A stretch of DNA of 64,000 nt from Aquila chrysaetos chrysaetos (GCF_900496995.4 NC_044009.1:40819505-40883504), one strand, 5' to 3'; shown: positions 36,301 to 51,300, counted from the stretch's first letter. The notes: generated by a model not told the origin, from the sequence alone. Translations and numbers: made by a program.

Positions 36301-39300
36301 CAAGACACCTGCTGAAGTTGCATTATAGCCTTATCAATTATTTTTCATAGTGTGTGAGCTGAATATAGTATGTGAAAAGATAGTCTCTTATTATTAGGTA
36401 GATAATGATGTTTCTTTTTCAGGAAGCTGTTGCTAACAGCAGATGTTTTCTTTTTACCTAGGTCAATCCTGGTGACAGATTTACCTTGGGGAAACAGGCC
36501 AGATCTTAAAGATAGGATTTCTAAGTGAGGTCTGCCACTCTTTTTGCCAGGGTGGCTGTGTTCAGTGACTGGAGCACACAGCATAAACAAACAAGTTATA
36601 AATACAGTGTCACTGATTTCTCCTCCAGTGAGAAACCAACTCGAAAGCTGGTCTAGGAGTGAATGAGGCATGGGCTGCACCAGGAATATGCAAAGAAAGG
36701 TCTACAGAACAAGAAGGAAGTGAGAGTTCTGGTTTTGACATTGCTTTGGATAACGAGGCATTTCCTCCCCAGCACAGCGGTCAATCCGACAGGTGCTTTT
36801 TGGAAGAGAACTGAAGAAATTATGTTTAAAGCTTTATTATGTAGCAGGTTTTAAATCAAACATGAAACAGTCTTTGGAGGCTAGTGTCAGATTTGTCTCT
36901 GAAAGACAAGCCTATGAGGTAGTTCATTCCCACATCATACCTTCAATCAACCAATGTCACAGAAACTTCCCTGCAGAGAATTGCTCATAAAGCATCCAAC
37001 CCGAGATTTGGAAGTGTCCAGCAAAACCCCAGCAATTTTCTGGTGCTGCTTACATTCAGGGATGGGGAGGGCAGCCTTGAGTTAGGAATGTGGCAAGGGC
37101 AGGTAGGCCACAAGGGAGTTACCTGTTTTTCTCCCTAGTTTGCTATTAAAAACCGGCTGAAAAACCGCTCCCGTCAGATTCCGAAGAGAGATCACTGGCT
37201 GGACTGGGCGTCAGAAAAATACTCGGTAAGTGATGCTCTAACTGGCAGGTTTGGAGGGGGAAGGGGGAAGATGGGCAGACAGACAGGGGAGGCAGCAAGA
37301 CTGGCCTGGCCACACCACTCCTCACATGCACCGGGCTCTCACTTGTCCTGTCCCTTCCCACATATGTACTCTCCTGACCCTTAATGGACAGTTTAGGTGC
37401 TGCACTGAAATGCAGAAATGCAAATATGTCCAGCATCATGAATAAGTGCAATGAATAACTGCCATGCAGAAAGAAATAGGAGCTCTTATGCTTCGTGACT
37501 TGAATCACCTGTTGGCTTTTCACCCTCATCTTACCTTTTTGCCTGTTCCCTTTATAGAAACAGCTGATTGGGGAGGTTAAAATGGTGACGCGTGTTCTCT
37601 TCCTCTTCATACCACTGCCAATGTTCTGGGCCCTGTTTGATCAGCAGGTACAGTACAGTGCATTGCAGGTCTGCCTGCCGACTTGGGTTTGCACCCTTGT
37701 CCTTCCAGCATAACACCAAAACTTCCTGGGGATACAGAGCGCCACGCTCCTACCAGGTGTCCAGGGGCTTGCTAAGGCAGTACCCACCATGACTGCTGGC
37801 CATCCCTTCGCAGTCCTGCTGGGTGTCTGGCACGGGAGGGTGAGAAGGAAGAATGTGCCCTGTCTACTGGCAGGTGTTACAGGGAAGGGAAGGAAGAGGT
37901 GGGAAATAAGACCTCCAGCACTGTCGTCTTCTCTGTCTTCATGTTTTCTAGTCCCATAGGACATCTTGAAGGCTTCACAGCTCTCTGTTTTCTCCTTAGG
38001 GATCCAGGTGGACTTTGCAAGCCACAAAAATGAACGCTGATTTTGTAAGTACTTAATGCTACCAGGGCTGGTAAGACTAGTAGTAACATCACTGCTCCTG
38101 CTTTTTAACCAGAGTCTTGCAGTACTAAGAGCATCTGCTTGATGAGTCTGGGTGAGTTAGTTGCACTTTTGGTGCTTAGAAGCGAGAGGCTCTGTGCAGC
38201 CGCGTTCAATTCATCACAGCACATCTTGGCAAGGAGTGAGGGCTGGGGAGCCATCAGCAGCCTGCAAGATCAGAAGTGCTGACCTACTGGCAACCAGTTG
38301 CTCTGTGACCTTGAGCAGGTAGGATTTCCAACCTGCTACCCCCACTGAAGACAGAGAAGTCATGGGAGGTTCACACAGCCCTTGTAAGGTGTAACTAGAG
38401 CTGTTGTAGCTGTTTATTTCTGCTCTGGCTTACTTGGTGATACACTAATGAAGCCTCTCAGCACCAGCAGGAATTCTGTGTATAGGGTAAAGATGTGATG
38501 AGGATTAATTAGTTTGTAGCCATAAAGTGCTTCAAAGATGTGAATGGCAAATGGTACAGGGTGCAGTGCCAGATAAATGTGGATCAGCTACCTACCTAAA
38601 GATGCCACCATATAGGGCTGGCTTCCAGACATATGTGTTTTAACAGGCCATCTTACCTGTGGATGCTCACATCAGAATTTAGGATTGTAAATGCCCATTT
38701 TCCAGTTTAAAATTGACTTAAAGCCCAAAATTTGAGCCTTGCTATGTCACTTCTGTTAAAAATTGGGCTCTCAGCATGTGATACTCATTAGGCTTAATTA
38801 ATTCAAATGAGGCATGAAAAAGACTACACCTTGGGTAATATTTACCCACCTCAGAAAGACAAAGCAATGAAAGTTCATGCGGTCTTTGTGATGTCTATCT
38901 AAAAACTTTGTTTTCTGCTGTTTTGCTCACATGCACTTAGTGATCCATTAGCAGAAGATACAGCAGAATCACCAGATGTCATTTACTAAACTCTCCCTGG
39001 TGGAGAAGGACATATTCAGGGCTTTTTTGTCACACCAACTCGGATAGGTTTTTGGCTTATGTTTCGGTCTCATCTGCTCTCCACTGGTGAGTTGTCCCAA
39101 CTCATGAAGGTGAGATTTAACTGCAACGTTGGGGTGATCCCACCATTAAGCTTGTTGGAGTTCATGTTTGTAATATTCCATGCTTTTCCCTTCTGCAGAC
39201 AAAGGGCTCAGCTAGGAAGTCCGGAGTTAAACAGGGAATGATTTAGTGTGAGATGAAATATTTGCAGGCTTGTTTCCTAATGGCACATTTGTATAGTGTG

Positions 39301-42300
39301 CACAAAGTAGCAGGAGGGGATATTTGCCTGATATTTTTAATTGTAAGACTCCTTTGCTGTGACCAGTTGTTTCCACTCTCCCAGGAGGCAGCTGCTGGCA
39401 GGCAGGAGACAAACCCCCACAGTGTTTTCCTGGAAAGACATTATTTCCTTCTTAATTTTTCCACCTCTTCTCTTCATCTTAATTTCAAATGAAAAGCATT
39501 GTGTGGAGTTCAGACTCCAGCCTCTCCCTGGAGACAGCTCATTGGTCTCTTTTGGGGACTGGGATCCCTCCATCCATCCCTGTTGACCTTGCCTGATTGT
39601 GGGCGCTGGGTACAGTGATGCAAATGTGAGGCATCTCTTAGAGCCTTGAGGACTCTTGGCTCAAACCAAGAAGTCACAGTTGACCAAAGCCCATTAGGTG
39701 CCCTCGGCAGGTGGAGGGAGGAAAGAGGTGTTTGTGCAGCCTGCCGGCTCAGGGATGGTCTTTAGTTATCCTTTTGGTGTGCTTGGGAGAATTGCCAACG
39801 GAGCTCAGAGGGTCCTGAAGCTTGAGGGAACTCACTTGTAGGATTTGGGTTTTTCCTATTACAGAAGCAGGGAGGGAGGAAGCTCTAAGCCCAAATCCCA
39901 ACTTGGGCACTAACATGCCCATTCCTCCCCAGTCACCTAGTTCATAGCTCAGCCAGCCTGAAAGATGGGTCTCAGTACCTGTAACAGGCTGTGTCCCAGC
40001 TGCCATATATCAAGGACTGAGTGCTGCTTCCTTCTGCAAAACGATTCTCATAAAACACTGTGTCCTTAGATGACAAGTGTCAAGAGCACAATATCAGCTG
40101 CTAAAGCCAACATAAACGGTTTGAGGAAACCACGTTTGCTACTAAGGCTTCTACTGGACTGGTTGGTTATTTGCTATATGCACTGTTATATTATGGTGTT
40201 TATGAATCACTTGGAATATCTTTTTGTTTCAGGGAATATATGTCCTTCAGCCTGACCAAATGCAGGTAAAAGATACTATAGGGTATCCCTTATAAATGTT
40301 TTTTTCTTTTTCTTTTTCTCTCTCATTTTTATTTTTCTCATGGGACCAGTGGCCTTTCTCTGCTCCTTTTGAAGGTAATAGCAGTGCATCTGCTGACTGC
40401 TGTGGTGTGGACTCTTATTGCTCACTAGCTGTTTTGCAAGCTTACTCTTGGGGTTCAGAAGACCCCAAGGATGTCCTAACACCAAGGTTGAATCCTGCAG
40501 AATAATGCAGAGCTGTGGGGAGACGTGCCACCATAATAGTTCTTGAACTAGTGCTGGCATGTGGAGGATACAAGCTGCGTCTGCTTTTAACATGCCCCTG
40601 CACTGGGTTGAGTGTTGTACCTGAAATATGTTTCCTTCCTCCCTTTCTGCAGGGCAGATGAAAATGTGAAGTCTCCAAGACGGTGCTGTGTTGTCACAGT
40701 TGATTACAATTCTTACACTGAACAGCTCTGGAGAAATTCAAAGCTGTCCTGTTCCCTGAAATCTTCCTTCGAAACTGAAACAGCATTCCTCTCTGCTTGT
40801 TCTCCATCACTCTCAATTTTCTTGCTCTGCCACTGCTGGCTGGCAGACAAGCTCTGGCCCTCCCAGGAGAAGTTTAGTTCCTGGGGGATTACCAAGCTGT
40901 GTGGAAGTGCGAGAAATTGCCAATCTCACAGAATAGTGCCTGTTTCTCTGGGATTTTGCTGAAATCCCAAGATGTTTCCATTATTGCTGATTTGTTGTAA
41001 GGTCCCACCACAGCACCGAAGGTCATCTGCCTCTATTGTCAGTGGGTTTTGTACTCTTCAAAAACATAATGCTTCAGTTCTCTCTTCAGGGAAACCGGGC
41101 CAGTGCTGCTTGCTTACCTCTTGGAGGGGACGATATGAACAAAATGTATTCGTGCCTGTGAAAACTAAATAGCAGAAGCTGTCGAAGTGCAAACTATGAT
41201 TATATTTTAAAAGGAGGTTTTTAAGTGTTTGTTCATGTCCTTTCCGTAATGGAATTATTTCTGGAGGACAGTGCTTTATGAGTTTAATTACTGCAAGTTG
41301 CTTTCTAGTCACTAAACTCCCATTCTTTTGTATTGCAGTTCTTAAATCCACTTCTTATTCTTGTCTTCATCCCAATTTTTGACCTTGGGCTCTACCCCCT
41401 GATAAACATGTGCAAATTTAATTTCACGTAAGTACTTGGGGATAATGCAGATGCCTCAGTGCTTTTTCTTTTGCAGCAAGTGTGCAGAATAGCTTTTAAG
41501 GAGGAGAAACACGAATTTCCATTCACCCTTCCCAGTACGTGCCTTTAATTCAGCCCCAAGAGGCAACATCACCCTCTTCCATAGGCCCTGGAAATTCCAG
41601 AGGGGAAAATTCAGTGATATTGGATTCTGCTCTGTACAGATTTTCCCTGAAAGCGGATATGAACTGTCCCTCTTTGAATTTGATCAACATGTTCTTCACC
41701 TTATCTCCTGTATCACCCCTAAATAATTTCCACCTTGAAAGGTCCCCATGGGGCTAAATTCACCATCCCATGTGGGCTGCATGTGGTGTTGTGAAAGCAG
41801 ATTCCACACTAGGATCTGAACTAGTGACTACATAAGGGAATTTCCATATGGCCCAAGAATTTTATCCCTAGTCTATGTTAGCAAAAAGTGCACTGTAATA
41901 GGAGCAGACCTCCAGGTTGGCTCTGAGACGCACTTTATGCATTTTGGGGGATTTTACTTTGGAGTGTCTGTAGTCTGCCTCTGTGGACTGATGCCGTTTA
42001 ACAGTGGGAGTATGTTATGTGTGCTCGTGGAGTGCCTCTGCCAGTGCAGTTTCAGCTGAAAGGAACCATGTTTCCATGCTCCAGCACCACATCTCAACAT
42101 GAACCACAGTGCAGGAAGGGGCGATGAGTGGGAGATTGGCTTAAAAAGCGTGTTCCTAATCCAAACTAAAATGCTGGATAGACAAAAGCACATAAAATGG
42201 GGATGGAAGGAGCCTCTGAAGCCTACCCCTTCACCCTGCTGATCCTTTCCCATCATGCTGAATTACCTGCACCTAAAGACATATCAAAGACATTGTCCAG

Positions 42301-45300
42301 CCCTGCAAAATGGTGCCCTTTGGAGGACACACATGGGAAGCTGTGCTTCTCCGTGCTACCTCAGTGTGAGCCCATGCCCTGGACTGAGCCCCGACTTGAC
42401 AGAAAACTTCCTGCCTGATGACCAGTTGACAGAGTAGTTGACTCAGCAGCACAAACTCATGCACCAATCAGGACTGAATGCCATGCTGTTTCTGTCCCCT
42501 GGACGCAGGATACTAACAGGCTCCTATCCAGTTTAGCTGTAGAAGTGGCGGTGGAAACACTGTAGCATGCAGGGTGTTAGCCTATGTGGCTGCAAAAGTT
42601 TGTGCTACGAAATCCCAATGCAGCGTTGAAGATCAAACCCATTTTTTTATTACAAGATGCAAGCAGTAAATATTTTCTTGTCCCAGGGCATGTAACTGAG
42701 AGACAGAATTTGGGTTCCTAATCTGGATTTCCCACCGCCCAGTCAATCTGGAATGTGAATCCAGACCATTACAAAGAGTGGAGACCACTGAATCTCGAAC
42801 CAGATTGATTTCAAATCTTAACAACTCAAAGTTTGGACCTGCCATTCTGGACCTATTTTATTCTGCTTTATATCAGATTGTCTCATGTAACTCTGGTAGA
42901 GTTACACTAGTTTTGCTCTGAGTTCAGAAGCAAGCTCTTTATTCTCTAGAAATGTAAATGTATTGGCATGAGAAATAACCCAGAATGATGCCACAGATGG
43001 TCAGAAACATTGATGACACAAACTACACATTTTTCTGCTCCTCATTCCTGCTGCTAAATAGCATGCTACTTTTCTTCTGCCTTTCCCAAAAGGGACTTGA
43101 AGATATATAATTTCTAGTGCTCCTTCCAACATCACAGGTTAACATAATGGCATGAGCTATTCCCACTAGAAGAGCTAGGAACAAGATAATATGAAACTTG
43201 CAAGCAAAGACCCTTTTTTCATGGCATATCAGTTTTAATTGGCCTCAGTGCTGGCCTCATACAGAATAACAGAATAGTTTTAAGTTAAATGATTGGCAAT
43301 TTAAACAGCATGTCATCCCCAGTGCCACCTGTTGGACGGTTTATTACATGGCTTTGGCACATCTTTGGCTCTGAGGAATGGTATTCTACATTTTAAATGA
43401 CTTTTTTTTCTTAATGGCACCTCTTTCATTTGCTCCATAGACCTATTAGGAAAATGGCAACAGGTATGATCCTTGCAGGGATGGCGTTTGGACTTGCAGC
43501 TGTTGTAGAACTCAAAATAAATGTAAGTATAGCATAAGGGATTCCTCAGAAATAATTTCCTTCCCTGGGGTGCTTTTATTGATGCCTGTTAGATAATCCT
43601 TTTAACCATCGTGTTCCTTGATCATAACTTTTAATGTGTTCTTTACAATTAAGCATACTGATCCAGTTGCTAATGATAATTCTTACTTTGTCTACTTTTC
43701 CCTCTCTTTGTCTCTGTCTCTTTCTCTCTTTCTAGTCTTTGCAGTTTTGCTGTGCTGGTCATCTGTATTGGTCTATATTCTAGATTTCCATCATCAAAGT
43801 GCTTGACAGACATCTAGTTAATGCTAGTGATTAATTCCCAAAAGGTAGTCTGTTCTCTTTCCTATTTCTTGCTGTAGCTTGCCTGTATTTTACTGGTTTG
43901 TTGTTGGTTTTTTTTTTTTTTTCTCTGTGTGTGTGTGTTGGTTTTGGGTTTTTAATTTAATTACTTTCCTACTTTAGGGTGGGGATGTGGTTTTTTACAA
44001 GCCAAATTGTTTCTCCAGTGAGGCAGGTAAACGCAGTCATTTCTGTAGTCAAAGGCATCAGGGATTGCCAGGCATCCCCAGACAGGATGGCAGCAAATCT
44101 CTTGTAAATTCAGTGTTAGCCCCTGCAGATCTCTGCCATTTGTTTCTGGCCCGTGACCAGCCTTGTGCAGACTTTGGCTAACCTTTGTCTCACAAAAGTT
44201 ACTATAGGATTAATTTTTAAAGCTTCCATGTATACTTAAAATGTTCTGTTAGAGTGGCTGGCACACAGCCCTGGATTAACATCTGCTGGTTCCTCAGGTG
44301 AATCCACTGACAAGTCCCCCACTGAAACGAGACTTTGTGGGTTCAGGTCTTCTTTCTGGTCTCTTTACATGAGCAAAGAAATGCTCTGATTGCCACCACC
44401 AGCAGCTCTGGCCGAGCACTGAAAGTCTGCTGTGGCTGTGGCTGACTTCTCCAGGCACAGGCCAGGTGAGTTAGAGGTTCCCCCTGCCTGTGCATGGAAA
44501 TTTTACCCTGAAGGCCACTAAAAGCTCTGGCAAAGAGGGGGATCGGATGGCCCACCTTGGCTTGGCTCTGGGTTGCAAAGGTGAAAAGCCATAGTAATGG
44601 AATTTGCTGGGTAACATTAACAGGCTTGTTGGTCCAGAGCAGCATATGGGTACAGGGAAATCAGTGTCGCCCTGTCTTCTCTGACAGTATGTCTCCCCAC
44701 TGAGTTATGTTCAAACTGCCCTGCCTGCAATACCCAAATTACAGGATGAGATAGAAAAAAATTAATGTCTCTGAAGCATTGCTGGCAGCTACTTGAAAAT
44801 AAAGTGAGAAAAAAAGTGAAGTTTTTTACAAAAAAAAATAAAATACTCTTTTTAGATCTGCAGGTAGTGCAAGGCTGACATTGATTGATGTACTCTTTCT
44901 AGGAAATGATTCCTGACAGAAAGAGATACTTCTGTGCTGAAGGCATCATCTTTCCTTTCTCAGAAAACTGGGAATAAGACCTATCCAGTCAGCAGTTAGA
45001 TAGCATGGTGTCATGTGATGCAAAAGCACCGATTACAGACATGCAGCTGGACTGGGATTTTCAAAACTGCTTAGCTTCTGGCCTAATTCTTTTCCCAGTC
45101 ACTGACTGCAGTGGGAAATAATTATTCTGGTCACTGCTTTTGAAAGCTAAGCACAATTTTTTCCATTTTGATATGGCAGTTGGTTAAATCCAGGCACTAG
45201 GGAGCTGTATAATGAAAGCAATAACATTGTTCTACCTACCCAGCAGTTGTGTAGCTTGTACGCTTAGCAGTGTGAAGAGCAGGTTTTGGGAGGAATGATA

Positions 45301-48300
45301 GGTTGGCTATTGAGCTACTATGAGGAAACCTCCCTAAATAAGATTTATGTTCAGTTTTCTCTGAGTGCAACTTCTGATGAGGAAGGGATGGAAAAGTGTC
45401 ATTACAGAGAGGAAGAGTATTATGGATAAAAATGAAGAGATATTAAAGTGCTAATAAAGCATACAGATGGCACTTAAAGCCTTTTACTTTAATTAGGAAA
45501 CCGATATGCCTCAGCTTGTCCCAGAAGAAAGTTTAATTCGGGTCCTGAATTTGGCAAAGAACCCTGTTCAAGTGACAATCCAAGACCGGGACCTATTTCA
45601 GCAGCCCGTGGAGGCTTTTCAGGTAAGCATATATGTGGGGCTGGAAGGCCTGACTTGTGTCCCATCGAAGAAATGGTGGGCTTTTTTTCAGGCATTTTCT
45701 AATAAAGCCCACAAATGCTAGAGCTTGTTCTCCTCCAATGCCTTAGAAGTGCATGGGAACAGTTTTAAAAATGGAGCATATTATCTCTGTTGATGAGACA
45801 GAAATGGCAAGTTTGGATACATATTTCCATGGCAAAGGAGGAAATGGCTAAATACATTCACCTGTAATTAGGAATAAAGGATAATTGTCCTGAGATGAGC
45901 ATGTAGGACATTCAGCTCACATCTCTCAGTGCTCAGACCAGGAATTGCTGCTGGGATCTGGATGGCATCTGAACAGTTTTTACCTGCAAAGGAGGAAAGA
46001 AATGGGAAGGCAGTTAACTGGGCATGGGCACTGGGTTGTTTGCTATTTCAGCTTCCAGATTACTTTACGGGTCAGGCTGGTTTGGTACTCAGTCCAGCAG
46101 TCCACTGGCCACCAGCAGCCTGCCATGTTTTAGGTGTGGTCCCATTGGGGCAGAATCGGGCCAGGAGAAAGGGTAGCTGTGTGGGCAGAAGGTGTTCCCT
46201 GACCTTAGGGTTGCATCCAGCAAGGGAAGGTACTCCAAGCTCTGTCTTGACCGCCCAAAGCCTATAGGTCAACATAGGTCCTTAGCTGTAGAAGACAGCT
46301 CTGACTTTTAACCTCTCTTTACAGGCTCCCTTGAAGAGACGATAGGGTTTCACTTGGAGGGAAGAGCCAGGTCCTTTCTCATCTGAAGGAAGTGTAACCA
46401 AGTTTGTTTTTTTCCACAGAACCCAGCTGAGTACTCAAAATTAATATTGAATGGAGAGCAACAGAGCCTTCGCTTCACCCTGCAACATCAAGGATTGTCT
46501 CTTGCTTTTAACTACACTGTGAAGGAAAAATCAGTATACAGCTTAATTGTTTTTGAGGCAGAAGGAAGCCTATCAAGCCGCTTAGTGAGTGTGGGAGTGA
46601 AGTGTAAATACAGTATTAATTCAATGGCTATGATGATACAATGGGGTAATAGGCTCATTAATTCATTTGCTCAGTTGCAATGTCTGTCTGATTGCTCTCA
46701 GATGCTCTAAACCTGACTTCTTAGCTAGCGGCACTGGATCTGTATGCGTTTCTGCTGGTTGATTAATAGAGGCGTTATGGCATCTGAGAGTTTCTGGGCA
46801 CACTTTAATCCAGTGAATGCTGCAGTGGGAGAGCAGAGTCATGCCTGCTAAGGAGCAGAGCTTGAGAAAGCTGAGGAAACAGAGAGCCAGAGATTTTCCC
46901 CCAAAGATGGTTCTATAAAGCAAAGATGTTAAAGAGGCTCTAGGGCTGGGCACGGAATAATAGCATCAGAGGAATGATTCTGGGTTTAGTTATTGCAAGC
47001 GTTTAGTGAAAATGCACAGAAGGCCCATTTGTTTTGCTGAACAGAATAAATGATTAAGCTCATTTCAGGCTCTGCAGCAGAGCCGGCTGCATTTGGACTT
47101 TTGTGTATTGCTGCAACAATCAGAGAGAGGCATATGGGATGTATAGGGCCAGATTCTGGTATCTTTTATGTGTAGCTGTATCCTAAGAAGCTCTCTTGAA
47201 ATGAATGGTGTTATTGCACATTGTGGCAGGTTTGCAAATGCCATCAGAATCTGTCCTCATGCTAAAATATCAATTCTCTTTGCAGTTCCTCCACCTCCCA
47301 CCTTGCAGGGTTGCTACAGCAAGCATTCGGTATTGTAAAGTGGAAATCACACAACTGTTTTTAAAAATGAGGAGTTTTAAGAATTTATTTTTTCCTAACA
47401 TTGGGGTTTTTTGCTGCTTTATGGTTTAGAGCCTGGGGCTCATTATCACACAATGTTGTTAAGTTTTCTTGTGACCCTGATGACTGTATGCTCTTACCTT
47501 AAGAAATGGATACTCATACAGTGATTTTCATACAGTCCTTAAGAAGTGAAAGCCTGCGACTGGCTGGAGCAAAGCAGTCTCTGAGCTTCAGTACATCTCT
47601 GTTCTGCCCTAGCTATCTAGCCTGTGCTTAAATTAATGCCCACCCTGGCACGGGCAGGCTCCCATGCACTGGGGAACAGCCATGCTGTTGGGTGATGCTA
47701 GTGACCTGTCATTCTCAGCTCTAGATAAGGGAGGTGTGGAAGACAGTGTGGTAAATGATACTCACTTTTCCAGCATTGCAACACAAGGAAGGCAATGCCA
47801 GCATCACTGCTGTGTTGCAGGGCTTGCCCTGGGGTAGCCATGGCCCACGCCAGCCTCCCTCACTGCTGGGTTTGGCCCCCTCGCTCAGGTGGGGATGCTT
47901 TCCTGGAAGGATCCAATCTGAAATTGGTTTCTTCTCCTTTGTGGGCTGTTGAGTAGGCAGGAAATGAATTTGAGAGCTCTGGGGATCATTGATGAAAGCG
48001 AGTAATAATTTGGCTGGCCTGTCTGCAACGAACTAGAGTGTTAATCCCCATGTGTCTCCCATGGAAAAAATTATGTTGTTGTTTGTTATTTATTGCTGTG
48101 ACATTTATTTTTCACTGTGGCTATTTATTATCTAGGGCATACATTATTTGTAGGTCAGCATATCACACTGAAGTACAATAGACGTTTTATAGGTATACTG
48201 AAATTCTGGATCCTTGGTCTCAGAAGCTCAGTGTTTAACATCAGGAAGAAAGTGTGGAGAAAGGGCTAGCAAATGTTGAGAGAAAGCCAGTTGCTGAAAG

Positions 48301-51300
48301 TAGATTCGGTCCATTTTGGCTTGCCTGGGTTCTGTCTGTGGGCAGCGCAAACTGAAATTGCCCTGCCAGCTTAAATGGACATGGCACAGCTGTGGATTTC
48401 TACCAGCCAAGAACCTTGCTCTGTATTCTTTTTGTATGACGTACAATCTTCAGGGCAGGGTTGTGCCTTACTGTCTTTTTTCAGCGTTGTACACCAATAG
48501 GCTCTCCTCGAATGAATGTAGATCATGTTAACTATTGAGCTGATGCTCCAGCTGTGATCTCCAGGAGAGGCACTCTCACTCCTCAGTCTGCTCAACCAGG
48601 TGGCCATTTCAGGGATGTGTCTGCAGAGACTGAGTGCAAACAAGCTCAGTGCATCTTGGTCTCTCCTGCTCTCTGCCTGCACCATACAACAGTTTAATCT
48701 CTTGAGTATTGAGGGTCAGGGAAAATATGAGTGATGCACCATGATCAGAATCCTAGTGGATCCTCTTGGCTTTAAGCTTCTGTTAAGTCTATGAGTATGC
48801 CAAGAATCAAGGTCTGAAGGTTAGGTGGTTGCAGGTTTTGTAGGAGTAAGGCACTCATGTTTAATTGTAACTAATCATTGAAAGAGGCTAATGTGGATCA
48901 TGCTCTCTTGCTATCTTCAGATCAAGACAAATACTTTTTTGAAGGGTGTTACATGCCTCAGTAGAAGGGTAACTGGCTGAAACTCTGTAGCCTTTGTTAT
49001 ACAGGAGATGAGCAAAAAAAAGGTATGATATCATCTTAAGCCCTTGGTGGAGCTGAAATTTTGCTGTTGGCTTCATTGTACCAGGACTTCACTTCTGTGG
49101 CCTAATGTAAAGCTTATGTGAGAGTCCAGCTGATTTCCATGGGCTTTGCAACACATGTGTAACTCCACAGACACTAGTATTTTCTGCTACACATTGTTAT
49201 AAGACAGCATTAATAAATTTGTTTGATTTTTTTTTTTCTTCCCCTCTTTAGATTACAGACTTGGAAGCAAAGCCAGAAAACGGTTTGGCAGCTGTTAGGT
49301 AGGAATAACATTTTTTGAGGATTTGGAGGTGGTGGGGTGAGGGAGACTGCTTTTGTCTAGTGCAAACTGTATGTAACATAATCCAGATGTTCTCAGGTTG
49401 GAATCTAGTCCATACTTCTCATGCAAGACTCAGGTGTCAGCTGCGGAGGCTTGACAGCGTGTCACCTCCCACACTTGCCATGCAGAGCTGAGCATTATTG
49501 CTGCTTACTGCCTAGGATAGTCTGGGCTGAGATGGCAACATAAAAGATCTCCTTTGGAAGAATGGTAAATTCATCTCACTGCATCCCACTTCTTTGGGAA
49601 AGAACAGAAAGAAGCAATCTGGAAAGGAGCCATTGCCATTTGTCCTCTGCGAACTGGCCAACCCATGACGTTCATTTATCTCGCCCAACCTCATGCACAA
49701 ATGCCTGCTAAATTGGTTACAGCAACAATTTTACATCCTTGTAAACAATTTAGCTGGGCATTTGGCTCTGCGTAAGCAGCTAGTCTACTTTCCTAATTTG
49801 AGCTAGTCCATGAACAGTCCTGTGCCGGTCTGTGCTGAGATGCCATCTCACTGAGGTCACAGTTACCTCCAGCACCACTTTACCAGACCTATGTGAGGCT
49901 GCTGAGATGCGGAAGAAGCAGATTTGCAAAAAAAAAAAAAAACCCTCAAAAACTTTAGACAGTATAAAACAACGTCCAACTCCCTTATCTGAAAGCCTGT
50001 ATTGACAGTGCAGGACAGCAGTATCTCTTCATAGCCCTATGCTTGTGAAGGCTTCTACTGACTAAACACCACCTTGAAGGCTTGATTAATACGTGTGGTC
50101 AGCAATGTTTTATATTTTCCTGTGAACATTTTTGACAAAATCCCAAAATTTTCCCTTCAACAACTTGTGAAGAGGTTTCACTAGGAAGAAACTATTTTTC
50201 CACTAAAAAGTTACTTTTGCTAAGCACCCCCATTTTAAGAACTGAAACCCAAAATATTTTAAAACATAGTCAGATCAAATGAAAAGTGTTCGGTTTTGCT
50301 AACAATTTTTCAGTTGTCAAAAGGAAGCTGTCTTTTGTGTGTGAAAAAGCATTTAAATACTGGGTCAAAAAACCCCAAACCTGAACATTCCCATGAAAGT
50401 TTTGGTTTTTATGAAAATACCTTATTTTTCTAGAAAACTCTTTCCCACTGGTAGAAACTGCTTGGAAAGTATGCCAGCATGGTGCACATGCTCATCAAGG
50501 CACCCAACGTTATAGTTTCCTGGGGTGGGCTGGGACTCTGTCCTCTCAAACAGCCATGGAACAATCTTTGAAGGTCTTTGAGAAGAGATTGCCTCAAAGT
50601 CCTAACCCACAAAAAGTGAGGGTCACTTTTCACAAGAGAGAGAGTAAGAGGGTAAAATTACACAGCAGGGAAAACTAATCTTATATTGAAAAACTGGGCA
50701 ACAAATCAGGTGAATATTTTGGTAGCTTTCAGGAGAGGCTGTCGTAACCCTATGGCATTACAGAATGCTTTGGGAGAGACAGCACACTTCTTCTAAGGTG
50801 TCTGATATTATGCTTCTCCTGCCCTGTCTGACAACCCAATGAAATATGCTTTCTTTGCAGATTCATTAATGGTTTGAGCCAAGATGTCAACCTCAGCATT
50901 GACAGCAAACGGTTCATTGCTGTTCAGAAAAACTACAGCGCTTCTGAGTACTCACTGCTAGAGAGGGACAAGTAAGTTTCCCTTGCTGTGCTGAAGGTTC
51001 TTGCTGAGGTCTTTCTTTGGATACAGTGGGGCTTTTCTTGGGCAAATAGCAAAACCTTCCTTGCTGTTGTCTTGGCATTTGGTTGTGGGGGCAGATGTTT
51101 GTAAAAAAGCAGAATTACCGGCTCTGCACAGAGCAGGTGCTCCAGGCCACTCGTATGTGCAGAAGCGCCACACATTTAGTCTGCAAAGTGTCCAAGCCAA
51201 AGGACAGCAAATCAGTATCTCTGTGTGTAATATGCAGTTGAGTAGATTCAGCCTCCAGACAGTGTCTGGGATAGCTCCCTTCCCATAGCTGTTACTGTTT

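Larger units (their letters stand above)
35897..40232 (+). other. SLC15A2 introns 8-11
   Basis: Introns 35897-37138, 37226-37557, 37648-37999 and 38045-40232. Introns 9 and 10 are short (332 and 352 bases). Intron 11 holds a MIR-like remnant (about 38255-38585). The rest shows no recognised feature. Confidence 0.85.
40266..45496 (+). other. SLC15A2 introns 12-14
   Basis: Introns 40266-41338, 41428-43440 and 43523-45496. They hold simple tracts: CT-rich about 43700-43735 and a T15 run followed by (GT)n at 43908-43939. No other feature was recognised. Confidence 0.85.
45623..50860 (+). other. SLC15A2 introns 15-17
   Basis: Introns 45623-46419, 46585-49251 and 49299-50860. Intron 16 contains an AT-rich block (about 47960-48190) that may be a conserved non-coding element. 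Intron 17 contains an AT-rich, partly self-complementary repeat-like block (about 50090-50470) and an A15 run at 49929-49943. The medium-length open frame at 45929-46267 is not an exon. Confidence 0.8.

Noticed and set aside
37146..37610. 154-codon open frame on the minus strand.
   Set aside because: It is antisense to exons 9 and 10 and the intron between them, and shows no family resemblance.
45929..46267. 112-codon frame as an extra exon of SLC15A2.
   Set aside because: It lies in intron 15, has no PEPT homology, and exons 15 and 16 join in frame without it.
46420..46710. Exon 16 reading on past 46584 to an in-frame stop at 46708.
   Set aside because: A GTGAGT donor at 46585 joins in phase to exon 17, which carries the conserved VRF-x-N core.
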